The position numbers were made by a program, and so were the translations under genes. From positions 1-36,882 of the forward strand of contig NZ_JADEXP010000019.1 of the NCBI RefSeq assembly GCF_015207065.1: a stretch of 36,882 bases of DNA, in the 5' to 3' direction. Under the pieces are notes generated by a model, which saw nothing but the letters and a program-made list of their open reading frames with translations, was not told the origin of the DNA and searched no databases. Below, piece after piece: positions 19,530 through 29,017 of the stretch; positions within the stretch are counted from its first letter, which is position 1; every line of letters starts with the position of its first letter. This DNA is from Leptolyngbya cf. ectocarpi LEGE 11479 (lineage in GTDB: Bacteria; Cyanobacteriota; Cyanobacteriia; Phormidesmidales; Phormidesmidaceae).

Positions 19530-20004
19530 CGACACATTGGCGATCGCAAAATTTATCACTTTCAAAGTTGCTGACTATTGGTTTGCCCTGCCCATGGAGG
19601 CCGTCCTCAAGGTAGTCAACTGCCCATCGCGTGATCAAGGTGGAATTGTGTCGTTGGGCATAGTCCAACTGAGCATCCACACAATTCAGCTACTAGATTT
19701 GCATGGCGTATTTGGTCTTGGTACTACATCACCTCCCAGACAACTACCCTTTCTGTTGGTGCTGCGCGATGCTAACAATAAGCTATGGGGTATTACCTTG
19801 GAATCACCCCCGGATTTGATGGAGCTGCCTCTGGCTACGTTCCATTCCGTAACGGTGGATAGACGATTTATCCCGAAAAAGCAGTGGATCAGCCACATCG
19901 CCATTCCCTCTGAACAGGATGGCCGTACCCTATTACTTTTAGACCTACAGGCTGTTTTTCGGCATGAAACGAAGCAGCCTGTAGTAGCTACTAGTACTGG
20001 CTAG
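19522..20004 (+). CDS. cheW: Second CheW-like protein, cluster B
   Basis: The 160-residue protein starts at GTG 19522, eight bases inside the cheA end, the same overlap and same length as its paralogue at 10511-10993. This supports the GTG start and translational coupling. The CheW domain is marked by FITFKVADYWFALPM, VSLGIVQLSIHTIQLLDL and LWGITLESPPDLMELP. A HIP1 octamer lies at 19540-19547. Its stop overlaps the stop of the convergent peptidase gene in the bases CTAG. Confidence 0.86.
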   Translation: MDNDTLAIAKFITFKVADYWFALPMEAVLKVVNCPSRDQGGIVSLGIVQLSIHTIQLLDLHGVFGLGTTSPPRQLPFLLVLRDANNKLWGITLESPPDLMELPLATFHSVTVDRRFIPKKQWISHIAIPSEQDGRTLLLLDLQAVFRHETKQPVVATSTG

Positions 20005-21269
20005 ATTTTGGGAGGGACATTGACCTCAAAATGAATATGATCATCGTGACCACCCGCACGTCGACACAGACCTTTGTTCATCAAGACTGGGTCGTTAAAA
20101 TATAGCGTGTTTTTATCCACCCAGGGCTGGGCACGCAAGGCTTTAAGGATAGCTTCAGTGGCATTGCGGTCATAATTGGCGTTGGTCCATCTAGTACCGC
20201 CAAATCGGCCTCCCTTGCGGGGCAATACAATATCGCCGGCATTACCACTTTGATGCCCACTATGATCGGGAGTTTTTCCTCCCCTGGGTAAGCTCACATC
20301 ATTAACTGCCATGGGGGCAATCTCCGAGCGATTTTTACGATAGGCCAGCTCGTAATGAATCCCAGCGGCCCGAATCACGTTACTCATCCAGTCAATGCCA
20401 TAGTCATGGCTATCTCCAGGCTGATCCAACACTTCAACATTGTAGAAACCCACACCTTGACCAGGCATACGCATCCATCGAGGGGCATTGGCCGCTTCTA
20501 AAAAACGTTGGGTTCTACCCCCTGCATCCACACGACCATCGCCTCGGATTGATGTGCTACCTGCGATCGCAGACTGAAACAGCAGAATCGCTTGGACCAG
20601 GTCATTAACAGAGTTGCCCCTGGCAAAGGTATACCCCAGCGCCACTAAACGCTCCCGTACAAGCTTGATATCATTGGCACGATTAGTGCCCCGTAAACCA
20701 ACACTGGCACTGAGAGAAAGCGTTTGAGCCCCTGGATGTTTCTCGATGTAGGGAGTAAGCGTTAGGGACGCAATATCATTCGTTTGGTCAGCAACCACCT
20801 TGAGTCGACGGAGCTGGGGCTTGGGAACTGCTAAAAAAACAGACTGAAATCCCCATTGTTTATTCGCATTGACAGTGGTTGTCGCGATGGGCTTGGAACT
20901 ATTGTCAACGTATAGGCTGACGGCCTTACCCACTAGGTCGTCGCTGGCGATACCTGCTAGCTGATAGGGGTGGTAGACTTTAACCTGGTTAGGAGCTTTG
21001 GTGATTTTGAGACTAGTGGCCGATGGCTCAGGCGGAGTTATAACGGGCGGCTTTGGTAGCGGTTTTGGCTCATCAGTACCTGTTTTTACAGAGACTAGAA
21101 AAAAACCTGGAGGATCATCACCATTAAGCCATTCCTTAAGCAATTGAGTTCTAAAGAACGTTTCGCCCTCAATCTCTCCCTGACGGGGAGATTTATCAAT
21201 TTTTTGCCGATAGTAGGCACCTTCCATTAGATAAATGGCTTTGTCAGTTTCTTTAATCCAGGTTCCCAT
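20001..21269 (-). CDS. MepA-like (M74) zinc peptidase with peptidoglycan-binding-like region
   Basis: The 422-residue protein starts at 21269 behind a good GGGAGGACG ribosome site. Its C-terminal third (about 270-420) carries a LAS-type zinc site: His339-x6-Asp346 (HQSGNAGD) and His411-x-His413 (DHIHFEV), with His408 nearby. This is the pattern of penicillin-insensitive murein endopeptidase MepA, which cuts the D-Ala-mDAP cross-link. The middle (about 185-262) has a helical region with DGRVDAGGRT like peptidoglycan-binding modules. About 88-180 looks like a beta-sandwich. No signal peptide or membrane helix is visible, so export would need lysis, a dedicated secretion route, or a contractile device. 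Function in wall turnover or as an effector is inference. Confidence 0.72.
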   Translation of the reverse strand: MGTWIKETDKAIYLMEGAYYRQKIDKSPRQGEIEGETFFRTQLLKEWLNGDDPPGFFLVSVKTGTDEPKPLPKPPVITPPEPSATSLKITKAPNQVKVYHPYQLAGIASDDLVGKAVSLYVDNSSKPIATTTVNANKQWGFQSVFLAVPKPQLRRLKVVADQTNDIASLTLTPYIEKHPGAQTLSLSASVGLRGTNRANDIKLVRERLVALGYTFARGNSVNDLVQAILLFQSAIAGSTSIRGDGRVDAGGRTQRFLEAANAPRWMRMPGQGVGFYNVEVLDQPGDSHDYGIDWMSNVIRAAGIHYELAYRKNRSEIAPMAVNDVSLPRGGKTPDHSGHQSGNAGDIVLPRKGGRFGGTRWTNANYDRNATEAILKALRAQPWVDKNTLYFNDPVLMNKGLCRRAGGHDDHIHFEVNVPPKI

Positions 21270-21300
21270 ACGTCCTCCCAGCTAAACTTCCCTGGAGCCC

Positions 21301-24300
21301 CTAGAGCATCGTTAATCGCTCTCGCAACAGCTTTGCTTGGGTTTCTGCTTCAGCCAACGAATCCCGTGTCTCCTGTACCACACGTTCAGGAGCCTTATTC
21401 ACAAAGCCCTGATTACCCAGGCGACCACTAATCGACTTGATTTCTCCTTCCACCTTGGCCAGGGACTTCTCAATCTTTTGCTTCAGGGCCTCCACATCCA
21501 CCAGCCCCGTCAGCGGGATCAGCACCTGTACCGTACCAAATACCCCCGCAAACATTTGTCGAGTGTCAGCTGCAGCAATCTCATCAGTCTGGGCTGCTAC
21601 GTCTAGACCCTCCACCGCGTCAGCACTATCAGTACTCAAGGTACCAACGACCTCATCCCAGAACCCGATGACATTCTCCCAAAGCTGTCGACGATTCTCT
21701 GCCTTGAGGATATAGCGCCCCCCAAACCAGGTCGTATAGCCCACACCGATCATCTGAAAAAATCTACCAACCGGTGGCAATGTGCTGATGCCAGTAACAA
21801 CAGCTGCAGCTAATCTCAAACCAAGACCTGTGAGCAAGAGCAATAGAACCACAGAAGCCGGTTTTTTAGAGGCGTTATAAGCTTGTCCTATATAGCCTAA
21901 TGGGTGCTTGAGAAGAGTTTGAATGGCATCCACACCATCCCCCCAGTCAATCTCTGGCAGTTCGTCAGTCTCGTCAGCCCTGTCAGATTTTTCAGAAATC
22001 TGCGGTGCCTGATCTCCAGAGGTTTCTGCTACGGTTAATGTTTCTGCTGTGAGGGTGGTGCCGCTAATGGTTAGAGTCTCTACCTTAGCCGTATCTTTTA
22101 GATAAACCTGGGTGGCGTTGAGAATGCGCACCTCGTTGGCATCATCGGTTTTTAAAATTGCCTCAATCTTGGCCGATGGTTTTACCCCCGCCGCTGCCCG
22201 GAGGTTACGAATGGTGCGAATGGTGCCAATCAGCAGATCAAAGTCTTTTTCTAGTTTAGCATCGACCAGCTCAGGCCTCACTGTGGGATAGGGTTGTACC
22301 GCTAGATAGCTATCCTCACCCACTTGAGTCAGGGTGTGCCACACTTCTTCTGTGATGTGTGGGGTAAATGGATGTAACAGCTTGAGAATACCCTCTAGAA
22401 CAAAGGCTAGGGTTTGTTGTGCCACTAGCTTAGAGTTCTCATCTTTCCCATACAGCCGGGGTTTTACTAGCTCGATATACCAATCACAAAAGTCTCCCCA
22501 GATAAACTCATACAGCACTTTAGCGGCTTCACCCATACCGTACTGATTAAGACACTCTCGAGTTTGGTTAATAGTTTGGTTAAACTTTGAGAGAATCCAT
22601 TTATCGGCTAGCTCTAATTTGGCCGTGTCAGGCTCCCCTAGGTCTGCCGGAGTTTGGCCACCGAGATTCATCATGACAAACCGAGAAGCGTTCCACAGTT
22701 TGTTAGTAAAGTTGCGTGATGCCTCCACCGAAGAGGACTCATCGGTCTTACGGTTGTAATCCAGGCGAATATCCTGACCAGCGCCAGCCACTTCGCGAAT
22801 GAGGGTATAGCGCAGAGCGTCGGTACCGTACTTATTAATCAGCACCAGCGGATCAATGCCGTTGCCCTTAGATTTGGACATCTTCTGGTTTTTCTCATCC
22901 CGCACCAGACCATGGATATACACGGTCTCAAAGGGCATGGTATCGGTAAAATGCCCGGCCATCATGGTCATCCGAGCCACCCAGAAAAAGATAATGTCAA
23001 ACCCGGTGACGAGGGTAGTGGTGGGATAATAGGTTTGAAAATCTTTAGCATTTTCATCGGGCCAGCCCATGGTGGAGAAGGGCCACAGACCTGAGGAGAA
23101 CCAGGTATCGAGGACATCGGGATCCTGCTTTAGTTCCACATCATCGCCAAACTGCTTGATCGCACTAGCCCGAGCTTCGTCTTCTGACTCAGCTACAAAG
23201 AAGGGGGTGGAATCGGTAATCTCGCCATTGGTTTGGCTAACGGCATACCAGGCAGGAATCTGGTGCCCCCACCACAGCTGACGGGAGATACACCAGTCAC
23301 GCAGGTTTACCAACCAGTCACGATAAACCTTAGTCCAGCGCTCGGGGACAAACTTGGGGGACTGATGGTTATCCAAGGCATCCAGAGCCATGTCCGCCAT
23401 AGGCCGAATTTTGACAAACCACTGGGTGGATAGCAACGGTTCGATGGGAACCTTGCCGCGATCGCTATAGGGAACGCTGTGCTGATAGTCTTCGATGCGT
23501 ACCAGTGCATCTACGTCATCTAGAGCCGCGACCACCTGCGTGCGGGCCTCAAACCGGTCTAAGCCTTCAAACCGTCCCGCATTTTCATTCATCGACCCAT
23601 CCTTATTCATGATGGTGATCAAGGGCAGGTTATGGCGCTCTCCCATAGCGAAGTCATTGGGGTCGTGGGCCGGTGTAACCTTGACGCAGCCGGTACCAAA
23701 TTCTTTGTCTACATAGCTATCGGCAATGATAGGAATCTCACGACCCACCAGCGGCAATGTCAGGGTCTTGCCTACCATTTCCAGGTAGCGCTCGTCCTCT
23801 GGGCTAACAGCCACTGCCGTATCCCCCAACATCGTTTCGGGACGGGTCGTGGCTACTTCCACATAACCGGAGCCGTCGGTGAGCGGATAGCGAAAATGCC
23901 ACAGGCTACCGTCTACATCTTTGTTTTCAACTTCAACATCCGATACGGCTGACTGGCTAGCGGGGCACCAGTTGACCATATAGTTGCCGCGATAGATCAG
24001 ACCTTCTTGATAGAGCTGGTTAAAGGCTTTTAAGACCGCTTTAGTGAGCCCTTCATCCATGGTGAAGCGCTCACGGGTCCAGTCCACGGACACGCCTAGT
24101 TTACGCAGTTGGTTAACAATAGTACCGCCGGACTCTTCTTTCCATTGCCAGGCACGCTGTAGATAGTCGTCGCGGCTGATGTCTTGGCGGGTTTTATTTT
24201 GCGATCGCAGCTCTTTATCTAAAATCGCACTCACTGCAATACTGGCATGGTCGGTCCCCGGCAGCCACAGGGTATTACGACCGTTCATGCGTTGATAGCG

Positions 24301-24510
24301 CACTAGCGTATCAATCAGCGCGTTCTCAAAGGCATGGCCCATGTGAAGGCTACCCGTGACATTCGGCGGTGGAATCACCACACAAAACGGCTCCCCACCA
24401 TGGTTTGGATCGGCCTTAAACACAGCCTTATCTTCCCAAGTGGACTGCCACTTAGATTCGGTTTGGGAAGGATCGTACTGGCTCGATAGGTTGGGGACAG
24501 TTGCGGTCAT
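21301..24510 (-). CDS. valS: Valyl-tRNA synthetase with CAAD membrane-anchor insertion
   Basis: Class I synthetase charging tRNA-Val. I prefer the ATG at 24510 (AAGG about ten bases upstream); the frame opens at 24531, giving 1076 residues, and numbering here uses that. It has HMGH (63-66), the editing domain (about 200-350, with [12 protein letters not shown]), KMSKS (550-554), the anticodon-binding domain (about 640-800) and a C-terminal coiled-coil arm (about 1005-1076). An extra segment, about 840-965, is inserted before the arm: an acidic linker, then two hydrophobic helices around 892-912 and 918-940. This matches the cyanobacterial CAAD domain, known to anchor some synthetases to thylakoid membranes. 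A HIP1 octamer lies at 24201-24208. Confidence 0.96.
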   Translation of the reverse strand: MTATVPNLSSQYDPSQTESKWQSTWEDKAVFKADPNHGGEPFCVVIPPPNVTGSLHMGHAFENALIDTLVRYQRMNGRNTLWLPGTDHASIAVSAILDKELRSQNKTRQDISRDDYLQRAWQWKEESGGTIVNQLRKLGVSVDWTRERFTMDEGLTKAVLKAFNQLYQEGLIYRGNYMVNWCPASQSAVSDVEVENKDVDGSLWHFRYPLTDGSGYVEVATTRPETMLGDTAVAVSPEDERYLEMVGKTLTLPLVGREIPIIADSYVDKEFGTGCVKVTPAHDPNDFAMGERHNLPLITIMNKDGSMNENAGRFEGLDRFEARTQVVAALDDVDALVRIEDYQHSVPYSDRGKVPIEPLLSTQWFVKIRPMADMALDALDNHQSPKFVPERWTKVYRDWLVNLRDWCISRQLWWGHQIPAWYAVSQTNGEITDSTPFFVAESEDEARASAIKQFGDDVELKQDPDVLDTWFSSGLWPFSTMGWPDENAKDFQTYYPTTTLVTGFDIIFFWVARMTMMAGHFTDTMPFETVYIHGLVRDEKNQKMSKSKGNGIDPLVLINKYGTDALRYTLIREVAGAGQDIRLDYNRKTDESSSVEASRNFTNKLWNASRFVMMNLGGQTPADLGEPDTAKLELADKWILSKFNQTINQTRECLNQYGMGEAAKVLYEFIWGDFCDWYIELVKPRLYGKDENSKLVAQQTLAFVLEGILKLLHPFTPHITEEVWHTLTQVGEDSYLAVQPYPTVRPELVDAKLEKDFDLLIGTIRTIRNLRAAAGVKPSAKIEAILKTDDANEVRILNATQVYLKDTAKVETLTISGTTLTAETLTVAETSGDQAPQISEKSDRADETDELPEIDWGDGVDAIQTLLKHPLGYIGQAYNASKKPASVVLLLLLTGLGLRLAAAVVTGISTLPPVGRFFQMIGVGYTTWFGGRYILKAENRRQLWENVIGFWDEVVGTLSTDSADAVEGLDVAAQTDEIAAADTRQMFAGVFGTVQVLIPLTGLVDVEALKQKIEKSLAKVEGEIKSISGRLGNQGFVNKAPERVVQETRDSLAEAETQAKLLRERLTML

Positions 24511-24688
24511 TGCCGGATGCCTTGGACACATTATTGCTGACTCAATAATGTTAGGCCATAACCGGAAAGTCCGGCAGCGCTATCCTGGAGAAGACGCTTT
24601 GAGCCTGTGATTCTATACTACTCAACTCACAGCGCAGCCCGGTAGAATTTGGCTTTCAGACAGCCCTCAATTACCTGAAACTTAGAAG

Positions 24689-24712
24689 CTGGTTGAGCGG
24701 AGTCGAAACCAG
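24689..24712. repeat. Short inverted repeat of dispersed type
   Basis: The bases CTGGTT...AACCAG flank GAGCGGAGTCGA. Sequences of this kind recur between genes in many cyanobacterial genomes, and another inverted repeat follows within five bases. Copy number in this genome cannot be judged from one window. Confidence 0.45.
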
Positions 24713-24716
24713 CAGC

Positions 24717-24743
24717 GGTGCGTTACGCTGTGCTAACGGCACC
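24717..24743. repeat. Imperfect palindrome of the GTGCGTTACGC type
   Basis: GGTGCGTTACG and a reverse-complement arm CTAACGGCACC face each other across a few bases. This resembles widespread small cyanobacterial intergenic palindromes. It lies downstream of the small secreted protein gene (24790-25128) and upstream of valS, where a transcript hairpin could separate the two minus-strand units. Confidence 0.5.
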
Positions 24744-24789
24744 CTACGGCTATGACTATTTAGTGACAGATTAGTGCCAGGACTGAGCG

Positions 24790-25128
24790 CTAAAACTGCT
24801 CTTCAAATTCAGGTGTTTCTGTAACCGAACCCTGCTCAGCTTCAAGAGCTGCCTGCTGACGTTGATGAAAGTCAGCAGCGGCCTGGTCAATATTGCGATC
24901 AGTTTTACGGTTGAATTCATCAGAACTCAACCCACCTGCCCGGCGAGCATTGCTTAATAAGTCAGTGAGACTGACGCCGCTGCCGCTAAACACTTCGTTA
25001 TTATCGGCATCCCCGCTTAAATCCTCAAACCCACCGTTGGTTTGAGCGAGTGCCGGAGCCGTGGTCAAACCTAGGACCAATCCTAGACCTGTTACAGAAG
25101 CCAATGTGGTTTTAAGGATGCTTGCCAT
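24790..25128 (-). CDS. Small secreted protein of unknown function
   Basis: The preferred start is ATG 25128, giving 112 residues, because a clear Sec signal peptide begins there (MASILKTTLASVTGLGLVLG, ending APALAQ). An earlier in-frame ATG at 25215 would bury it. Cleavage is likely after ALA or AQ. The mature part is about 85 residues, polar and acidic, with a predicted helix rich in Asp, Gln and Ala (FNRKTDRNIDQAAADFHQRQ). No cysteines or known motif are seen. It is probably periplasmic. The gene stands alone between TRIC and valS. I recognise no family. Confidence 0.7.
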   Translation of the reverse strand: MASILKTTLASVTGLGLVLGLTTAPALAQTNGGFEDLSGDADNNEVFSGSGVSLTDLLSNARRAGGLSSDEFNRKTDRNIDQAAADFHQRQQAALEAEQGSVTETPEFEEQF

Positions 25129-25249
25129 GGTATGCCGTGAGTTGATTTTTTGTGATTTGCCTATTAATGACCACAGTTTAGCAAGAGTGCCAAGGGTTGA
25201 TGCAACAGTAGGCAATTTTTTAAATTGGTTGTCCCCTGTCCGTCTTCAA

Positions 25250-25876
25250 TTAAGACTCCAATGGAGTCTCTGAAAGGCTAAAAATCGGTAGCATCAATCC
25301 CCAAATGATGGCGGCAAGCCTGAGTCCGGCAATGACGGTCATACCCAGGAGTGCAGCCCATGTTTGCACCAGACCTAACGCTTGTAGCCCCAGGTAGAGA
25401 ACGATGCCAACAATGGCGGCAGTCGCATAGATACGACCTCGCTTTAGGATCACTGGAATATCTGCCAGTAGCATATCTCGCAGGACACCGCCTGCTGCCC
25501 CGGTAATTGTTCCCATCACCACGATTGGTAAACCTGACAGGTGCGTTTGCTCTGCAATTTGAGCACCGCCAATTGAGAACAGGGCCAGACCAAAGGCATC
25601 GGCTACTAACAGTGATTTATGGGGCGGCTTGAAAAATTTAGCATAAAGCACCGTTAATAGGGCCGCGCCTAAAATAACAGGCAGATATAGAGGACGCTCA
25701 ATCCAAAAAACAGGATGCCGATCTAGTAAAAGATCCCGTAAGGTGCCACCGCCAATGGCGGTGACGAGTGCAATCACAACCACACCGAGCAAATCGAGAT
25801 GCTTCCGTCCGGCGGCTAGAGCGCCACTGACGGCAAAGACAGCCACCCCTACTAAGTCCAGAACATGCAGAACCAC
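25250..25876 (-). CDS. TRIC/UPF0126 (YadS-like) membrane protein
   Basis: The 208-residue protein has about seven hydrophobic segments in two inverted-topology repeats. Each repeat has the family hallmark: [18 protein letters not shown] near residue 42 and [17 protein letters not shown] near 128. Prokaryotic TRIC proteins form trimeric cation channels, and the family was earlier annotated as a glycine-transporter domain (UPF0126). The gene starts nine bases after the ABC permease stop, so it is probably the last gene of the ctaA-ctaB-ABC transcript. A physiological link to haem A or copper handling is unknown. Confidence 0.9.
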   Translation of the reverse strand: MVLHVLDLVGVAVFAVSGALAAGRKHLDLLGVVVIALVTAIGGGTLRDLLLDRHPVFWIERPLYLPVILGAALLTVLYAKFFKPPHKSLLVADAFGLALFSIGGAQIAEQTHLSGLPIVVMGTITGAAGGVLRDMLLADIPVILKRGRIYATAAIVGIVLYLGLQALGLVQTWAALLGMTVIAGLRLAAIIWGLMLPIFSLSETPLES

Positions 25877-25885
25877 TGGATATCC

Positions 25886-26767
25886 TTAGGCAATACGGCG
25901 ATTAATCAGGGGATAGGTGAGGGCCAATGCGCCACCGCAGAAACCGGCAAGCAGTAACAGTGACATCCCCATGGATAGGTCACCCCAGACAGACTGCATC
26001 ACGATGCTATTGAGCGTCCAGTCGTTATGCAAATAGAGATAACGGATGGGCTCAATGGCGTAGCTGAGGGGATTGAGACTGGCGATGGTGCTCAGCCAGG
26101 GGGGCATAAACGACAGAGGTACCAAGGCTGTGCTGGCAAACAGCAGGGGCAGGTTGGTAACAAAGATAACGGCAATCAGCTCAATGTGGCCGGGCAGGGC
26201 AAAGGCCAGCCCCAAACTAAAGGCGGTCACCCCTAGCACTAGCATGAGGATGATAACCGTCATCAGCCCCAGACCCGCAATGCTGGGCAAGCCAGCGCCG
26301 AGAAAAGCGCTCAGAGCAACAATCGCAGCCGTCTGTACCAAACTCATAGCGGCAATAAACAAAGCTGAGGCGATAACGATAGAAAAACGGGACACCAGTG
26401 GGGCCACCAGCAGTCGATTTAAGAACCCAAACTCCCGATCAAACATCACCGGCAGGCCAGCATTTAACGCGCCGCCAAAGGCTGTGAAGACGATGATGCC
26501 AGCGCCAATAAACTGTCCATAGTTGACGCTATCGCCAAATAGCCCCTGGGGCACGTTTTGGAACAGGGCACCAAATAGGATCAGCCACATCAAGGGTTGA
26601 ACAATGCCAGCAGCCAGGGTGGAGGGACGGCGCTGCAGCTGGATAAATAGGCGCTTGGTCAGGGCCAGGGTTTCTTGGACGAATTCGCTAAAACCGGGGG
26701 ATGCGATCGCATCCTTTTTCCAGGCCTGAAGCTGGCTGTTTTGGATGGTGGAATAAGAGCTGCTCAT
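25886..26767 (-). CDS. ABC-2 type transporter permease (DrrB-like)
   Basis: The 293-residue protein has six predicted membrane segments, with the ABC2-membrane core about residues 30-285. It contains the family's amphipathic entrance region, KRLFIQLQRRPSTL, and the loop PLSFMPPWL followed by NPLSYAIEPIRYL. It lies 77 bases downstream of the ATPase gene and is its obvious membrane partner. This pair next to ctaB is a common arrangement in cyanobacteria. The substrate is unknown; homology to drug exporters does not define it. A HIP1 octamer lies at 26703-26710. Confidence 0.9.
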   Translation of the reverse strand: MSSSYSTIQNSQLQAWKKDAIASPGFSEFVQETLALTKRLFIQLQRRPSTLAAGIVQPLMWLILFGALFQNVPQGLFGDSVNYGQFIGAGIIVFTAFGGALNAGLPVMFDREFGFLNRLLVAPLVSRFSIVIASALFIAAMSLVQTAAIVALSAFLGAGLPSIAGLGLMTVIILMLVLGVTAFSLGLAFALPGHIELIAVIFVTNLPLLFASTALVPLSFMPPWLSTIASLNPLSYAIEPIRYLYLHNDWTLNSIVMQSVWGDLSMGMSLLLLAGFCGGALALTYPLINRRIA

Positions 26768-26844
26768 GGTAGGTAGAGAATGGCTGGGGTAGTAAGAAAC
26801 TGTGGCGAGAAGATTACAAAAATTCTATCTAAAGGATGAGACCC

Positions 26845-27876
26845 TTAGCGTTTCATATTCTGTTGCTTCATTTCCTTTTTCATATCTCGTTTGCTGGCTG
26901 CTGCCACCTCAGCATCCATAATGGTTCGGCCTGTTGCAGCTAAGTACACGTCATCCAGGCTAGGCTGTGACTGGGCAATACCAAAGGTGGGCAATCCTGC
27001 TCCCTTTAGCGCTTTTTGTACCGCTACTAGCGCGTCGGCTTCGGACTCGACAACTAAGTTCAGAGAGTTGCCCTGGGCACTGTTGACAATCACTTCCTGC
27101 ACCACCGGCAATTCCTGCAGCATTTTGCTCGCCTGCTGAGCTTCATCTAGAGGAGTAAACTCCCGAATTCTAAGCGTGATGCGTTCACCGCCGACGTTGG
27201 CCTTAAGTTCGGCAGGCGTCCCTGAGCTAATGACTTGGCCTTGGTCAATAATGGCGACCCGGTTGGCTAAAGCATCCACTTCTTCTAAATAGTGGCTAGT
27301 AATCAAAATCGTGGTGCCCGCCGCCTGCAGCTGTCGTAAAAATCGCCACACCGCCGAACGGCTTTCGACATCTAACCCTACTGTCGGTTCATCTAACACC
27401 AGCACATCCGGCTGATGAAGCAGTCCTGCCGCTAAATCCAGACGCTTTTTCAGACCACCGGAGTAGGTGCCCGTTTTCTTATCAGCCCAGTCGGTCAGCT
27501 CCAGCAGCTCAATCATCTGGTCAATCCGACTCTTAGCGAGCTTTCCTGGCAAATGGTAGATAGCCGCCTGCAGCTCCAGCAGTTCCCGTCCGGTCAGAAC
27601 CTTATCTAAGGCCACCTCTTGAGCGATATAGCCCAGCCGCTGCCGCACCTGACGTGGCTGCTCAACAACGGAGACCCCCATTACCTCCAGGGTACCGGCA
27701 TCGGCCAGTGTCAGGGTGCAAAGACAACGAATAGTGGTGGTTTTGCCAGCGCCATTGGGACCGAGTAGACCAAAGATTTCTCCGGGCTCAATCTGCAACG
27801 AAACATCCTTTACCGCTTGGACATCACCATAGTGTTTCCGAAGATTTTCGATTACAACTGCAGGCTGTTGTGGCAT
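26845..27876 (-). CDS. ABC transporter ATP-binding protein (DrrA-like)
   Basis: The 343-residue ATPase has Walker A GPNGAGKTT (39-47), the signature YSGGLKKR (Ser139-Gly141), Walker B LVLDEP (Asp162-Glu163), the D-loop and the switch His in ITSHYLEE. It has the longer C-terminal domain (about 220-320) of the daunorubicin-resistance type ATPases and a basic Met/Lys-rich tail. The start is backed by AAGGA six bases before ATG 27876. It powers the permease encoded just downstream. Location beside ctaA/ctaB suggests a job in oxidase assembly, haem or lipid export, but this is not shown. Confidence 0.93.
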   Translation of the reverse strand: MPQQPAVVIENLRKHYGDVQAVKDVSLQIEPGEIFGLLGPNGAGKTTTIRCLCTLTLADAGTLEVMGVSVVEQPRQVRQRLGYIAQEVALDKVLTGRELLELQAAIYHLPGKLAKSRIDQMIELLELTDWADKKTGTYSGGLKKRLDLAAGLLHQPDVLVLDEPTVGLDVESRSAVWRFLRQLQAAGTTILITSHYLEEVDALANRVAIIDQGQVISSGTPAELKANVGGERITLRIREFTPLDEAQQASKMLQELPVVQEVIVNSAQGNSLNLVVESEADALVAVQKALKGAGLPTFGIAQSQPSLDDVYLAATGRTIMDAEVAAASKRDMKKEMKQQNMKR

Positions 27877-27978
27877 TCTAAATCCTTCAAACCCCTATGG
27901 AAGCACTTCAGCTATTTCAGACCGCTTTTATTGTATTTTATCTTGCAAGCATTCCCTACACAGGGACTCCTTTGCAAT

Positions 27979-28935
27979 TTAGCCGATACCCAGGGTGCCT
28001 AGTAAGGCATGAACTCCATGGCGAGTGACGGGCAGGCTATCGACTACCATCGCTGCCGACAACAGCATCATGTAGAAGATGGAGTATTTGAAAACACCTC
28101 GGGCCAGGTCGCGATCGCACGGGCACTGTTTCAAATCATAGGCTTTACGTAGAAACAGCCCACCCAGCAGCAGTGCCAGTAGACCATACAGCCACCCACA
28201 GGCTTCGGTGGGACACACCATTAGCAACGTCACCGGCACCAGCATCAGCGTATAGAGCCAAATCTGATTGGCCGTCTCTTCATTGCCCACGATCACCGGC
28301 AACATGGGGATGTTCACCTTGGCATAGTCATCTTTGATCAGCATGGCCAGTGCCCAAAAGTGGGGCGGAGTCCATACAAACACGATGGCAAAGAAAATCC
28401 AGGCCGCCCAGCCCACATCACCGGTAACCGCAGTCCAGCCCACCAGGGGAGGAATGGCGCCCGCTGCACCACCGATAACAATATTTTGAGGTGAGGAACG
28501 CTTCAGCCAGTGGGTATATACCCCGATATACACCACAATTCCGGCCATGGCCAAACAGGCACTGAGCACATTGGCAAACCAGGTCAGCAGGCTAAAGGAT
28601 GCCACAGCCAACACCCCAGCAAAAATCAGGGCATCTCGCACCTGGATTCGTCCCGACGGGAGGGGACGGTCGCGGGTGCGTTCCATATCGTAGTCAATGT
28701 CGCGGTCATAGACACAGTTGATCACCTGGGCGGATGCCGCCGCTAGCCAGCCACCTGCCATGGTGATCAGCACCAACAACAAATCTGGATGCCCCTGGGC
28801 GGCGACCCACATGCTAGCGGCTGTTTCGATTAGCAGCAGCGGGATAATTCTGGGTTTGGTGAGCTGGTAGTAACTGCGACAGATTTGGCCAAAGTTTTCG
28901 TGGTGAACTCTGGAGGCAAGATTAGAAGGTTGCAT
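27979..28935 (-). CDS. ctaB: Protohaem IX farnesyltransferase (haem O synthase)
   Basis: CtaB attaches a farnesyl group to haem B to make haem O, the CtaA substrate. I take the start at ATG 28935, giving 318 residues ([10 protein letters not shown]...), since usual family length and content begin there. The frame is open further upstream to 29094, but that would overlap ctaA. UbiA-type motif N73-x3-D77-x3-D81 (NCVYDRDID) is followed by [13 protein letters not shown] second Asp-rich loop follows at the expected place ([14 protein letters not shown]). About eight to nine membrane segments are seen. ctaA lies 82 bases upstream on the same strand. Confidence 0.95.
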   Translation of the reverse strand: MQPSNLASRVHHENFGQICRSYYQLTKPRIIPLLLIETAASMWVAAQGHPDLLLVLITMAGGWLAAASAQVINCVYDRDIDYDMERTRDRPLPSGRIQVRDALIFAGVLAVASFSLLTWFANVLSACLAMAGIVVYIGVYTHWLKRSSPQNIVIGGAAGAIPPLVGWTAVTGDVGWAAWIFFAIVFVWTPPHFWALAMLIKDDYAKVNIPMLPVIVGNEETANQIWLYTLMLVPVTLLMVCPTEACGWLYGLLALLLGGLFLRKAYDLKQCPCDRDLARGVFKYSIFYMMLLSAAMVVDSLPVTRHGVHALLGTLGIG

Positions 28936-29017
28936 AGGGATGGAAATAATGTGGGAAAGGCGTTCCATGGATCGACAGGACGAAAGGCAGATAACGCCTA
29001 TACGGAATGAAAATTTT

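Noticed and set aside
26073-26522. 149-codon plus-strand frame opposite the ABC permease
   Set aside because: Mirror of a real membrane protein gene; Lys/Ala/Pro-rich translation without motif.
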